Origin: Bradyrhizobium sp. CCH5-F6
GTDB lineage: Bacteria; Pseudomonadota; Alphaproteobacteria; Rhizobiales; Xanthobacteraceae
Length of the DNA stretch: 13,461 nucleotides
NCBI RefSeq assembly: GCF_001556045.1
Contig: NZ_LSIC01000013.1
Span: forward strand, 1-13,461
Reading direction: 5' to 3'
This document shows positions 11,710 through 13,461 of the stretch, in pieces. The notes under the pieces were generated by a model. It was not told the DNA's origin and did no database searches. It worked only from the letters and a program-made list of their open reading frames with translations. The stretch's first letter is position 1. Every line of letters starts with the position of its first letter. The position numbers and the translations under genes were made by a program.

Positions 11710-13332
11710 ATGAAGCGCCGCGATTTCCTCAAGTCCGTTTCCGGATTGGCCGCTGGCGCGGCGCTTCCGGCCATGCCGTCCGTGATCTCCTCCGCCAAGG
11801 CCGATGCCCGCTCGGAGACCCTGCTGATCGTCTCGGAGGGCGGCCCCAACAATCTCGACATCCATGGCATCGGCACCAACGTGCCGGGCTACGAGGTGTC
11901 CTGGAATTGCTACGACCGCCTGATCAGCCACGAGATGAAGAGCGGCCCCGGCGGGGTGCCCTATTACGACCGCGACAAGTTCAAGGGCGAGCTGGCCGAA
12001 GACTTCAAGATCGACGACATGTCGGTCACCTTCAAGCTGAAGAAGAAAGCCAAGTTCCACGACGGCACGCCGGTCACGGCCAAGGACGTGAAGTGGTCGC
12101 TCGACCGCGCCGTCAGCGTCGGCGGCTTCCCGACCTTCCAGATGAGCGCGGGTTCGCTGACCAAGCCGGAGCAGTTCGTCGTGATCGACGATCACACGGT
12201 GCGCGTCGACTTCCTGAAGAAGGACAGGCTCACGATTCCCGATCTCGCGGTCATCGTGCCCTGCATCGTCAACTCGGAGCTGGTGAAGAAGAACGCCAGC
12301 GAGAAGGACCCCTGGGGTCTCGAGTTCACGAAGCAGCAGACCGCCGGCTCCGGTGCCTACAAGGTGACGAAATGGACCGCCGGCACCGAAGTGGTCATGG
12401 AGCGCAACGACGATTGGGTCGGCGGTCCCTTGCCCAAGATCAAGCGCGTGATCTGGCGCATGGTGCCGCAGGCCGGCAACCGCCGCGCGCTGCTCGAGCG
12501 CGGCGACGCCGACATCTCCTATGAGCTGCCGTTCAAGGATTTCCAGGAGATGAAGGCGAGCGGCAAGCTCAACGTGGTGTCGCTGCCGTTCTCGAACGGC
12601 ATCCAGTATATCGGCATGAACGTGACCAAGCCGCCGTTCGACAATCCCAAGGTCCGGCAGGCGATGGCCTATGCGATGCCGTACCAGAAGATCATGGATG
12701 CCGTGCTGTTCGGCCTGGGCAATCCCATGTTCGGAGCGCCCAAGGACAAGGCCACCGAAGTCGCCTGGCCGCAGCCGCACAAATACAACACCGACATGGA
12801 GAAGGCGAAGGCGCTGCTGGCGGAGGCCGGCTACGCCAACGGGTTCGAGACCACGATCTCGTTCGACCTCAATTTTGCCGGTGTCAACGAGCCGCTCTGC
12901 GTCCTCGTGCAGGAATCGCTCGCCCAGCTCGGCATCAAGACCACCATCAACAAGGTGCCCGGCGCCAACTGGCGCACTGAATTGAACAAGAAGGAGATGC
13001 CGCTCTTCACCAACGTGTTCTCGGGCTGGCTCGATTACCCCGAGTACTTCTTCTACTGGTGCTATCACGGCAACAATTCCGTCTTCAACACCATGAGCTA
13101 CAAGTCGGCGGAGATGGACAAGCTGATCGACGGTGCGCGCACCGCCGCTTCAACCGGCGACACGGCGACTTACGACAAGGACGTGAAGGGCTTCGTCGAT
13201 CTCGCCTACGCCGACGTGCCGCGCATCCCGCTGTACCAGCCCTTCGTCAACGTCGCGATGCAGAAGAATATCAGCGGCTACCAATACTGGTTCCATCGGC
13301 GGCTCGATTATCGCGCGATGGCGAAGGGGTGA
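11710..13332 (+). CDS. ABC transporter family-5 substrate-binding protein, Tat-exported
   Basis: A 540-residue SBP_bac_5 protein (the class binding peptides, opines, nickel and similar ligands). The N-terminus MKRRDFLK is a twin-arginine signal with a hydrophobic core (about 10-28) and likely cleavage after AKA (residue 31), so the protein should be exported folded. The family signature is FHDGTPVTAKDVKWSLDRA (about 116-134), followed by GSGAYKVTKW and a C-terminal IPLYQPF segment. The ATG is preceded by GGAG at seven bases; the frame is open 15 codons further upstream but that extension would start inside the sigma-54 promoter. Expression is probably RpoN-dependent. Permease and ATPase genes usually follow but the window ends first, and a repeat begins soon after the stop. 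The substrate cannot be told from sequence. Confidence 0.93.
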   Translation: MKRRDFLKSVSGLAAGAALPAMPSVISSAKADARSETLLIVSEGGPNNLDIHGIGTNVPGYEVSWNCYDRLISHEMKSGPGGVPYYDRDKFKGELAEDFKIDDMSVTFKLKKKAKFHDGTPVTAKDVKWSLDRAVSVGGFPTFQMSAGSLTKPEQFVVIDDHTVRVDFLKKDRLTIPDLAVIVPCIVNSELVKKNASEKDPWGLEFTKQQTAGSGAYKVTKWTAGTEVVMERNDDWVGGPLPKIKRVIWRMVPQAGNRRALLERGDADISYELPFKDFQEMKASGKLNVVSLPFSNGIQYIGMNVTKPPFDNPKVRQAMAYAMPYQKIMDAVLFGLGNPMFGAPKDKATEVAWPQPHKYNTDMEKAKALLAEAGYANGFETTISFDLNFAGVNEPLCVLVQESLAQLGIKTTINKVPGANWRTELNKKEMPLFTNVFSGWLDYPEYFFYWCYHGNNSVFNTMSYKSAEMDKLIDGARTAASTGDTATYDKDVKGFVDLAYADVPRIPLYQPFVNVAMQKNISGYQYWFHRRLDYRAMAKG

Positions 13333-13404
13333 GAAATGCCGATCGTGCGCGACGAGGCCGCGACGACGGATGTCTTGCCGAGTAAGGTGAGCGCAACTCT
13401 CTCA

Positions 13405-13461
13405 TTCCCTCTCCCCTTGTGGGAGAGGGTGGCTCGCCGCGTAGCGGCGAGACGGGTGAGG
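13405..13461. repeat. Palindromic intergenic repeat, second copy, running off the right edge
   Basis: CCCTCTCCC (13407-13415) pairs with GGGAGAGGG (13421-13429), then CTCGCCGC-GTA-GCGGCGAG forms a perfect 8-bp hairpin (13433-13451), then ACGGGTGAGG. The order of modules is the reverse complement of 10311-10356, with the middle hairpin sequence changed but its pairing kept. It lies about 75 bases past the binding-protein stop and may continue beyond the window. Confidence 0.75.

Noticed and set aside
11524..13068. 514-codon open frame on the minus strand opposite the family-5 binding protein
   Set aside because: Same antisense artefact; the plus-strand frame has the SBP signature, Tat signal and promoter.

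Overview
The window looks like chromosomal DNA of a Rhizobiales alphaproteobacterium close to Bradyrhizobium/Rhodopseudomonas. This rests on the high GC content, the strong GC bias at third codon positions (which also produces long spurious antisense reading frames), the protein families present, and three kinds of intergenic palindromic repeat that I remember as typical of that group. The genus is an inference; no marker gene is present.

Left part (1-2597, all minus strand): the N-terminus of an unidentified membrane protein runs off the left edge. Next comes a two-gene thiol-redox unit, a CcdA-type membrane electron carrier followed by an exported thioredoxin-like protein with a WTYxCxNC active site, equivalent to a DipZ protein split in two. 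After a 380-base non-coding stretch with hairpins there is an ECF sigma factor with no anti-sigma gene beside it. The non-coding DNA on both sides of the sigma gene is rich in an ACGAAAC motif.

Centre (3034-8577, all minus strand): this is the most interesting part. It is a compact four-gene operon, in transcription order: a periplasmic TRAP-type (DctP) solute-binding protein without its permease; a membrane histidine kinase with a periplasmic region of about 260 residues; a soluble receiver-DUF3369-histidine kinase hybrid; and an OmpR-type response regulator. The junctions are 6 bases, a 31-base overlap and 10 bases. I read it as a dedicated ligand-sensing pathway in which the binding protein acts as co-receptor, analogous to TorT/TorS/TorR but with the receiver placed on a second, soluble kinase and no Hpt domain.

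Right part (8868-13332, plus strand): a glycerol-3-phosphate binding protein (ugpB) without the other ugp genes; an APH-fold phosphotransferase with an altered catalytic loop; and a Tat-exported family-5 (peptide/opine/nickel class) ABC binding protein. The last has a textbook sigma-54 promoter (TGGCAC-N5-TTGC) about 40 bases upstream of its start and two palindromes further upstream that could bind an activator. Palindromic repeats sit in several intergenic spaces and one ends the window. I saw no tRNA, rRNA, CRISPR array, insertion sequence or transposase.
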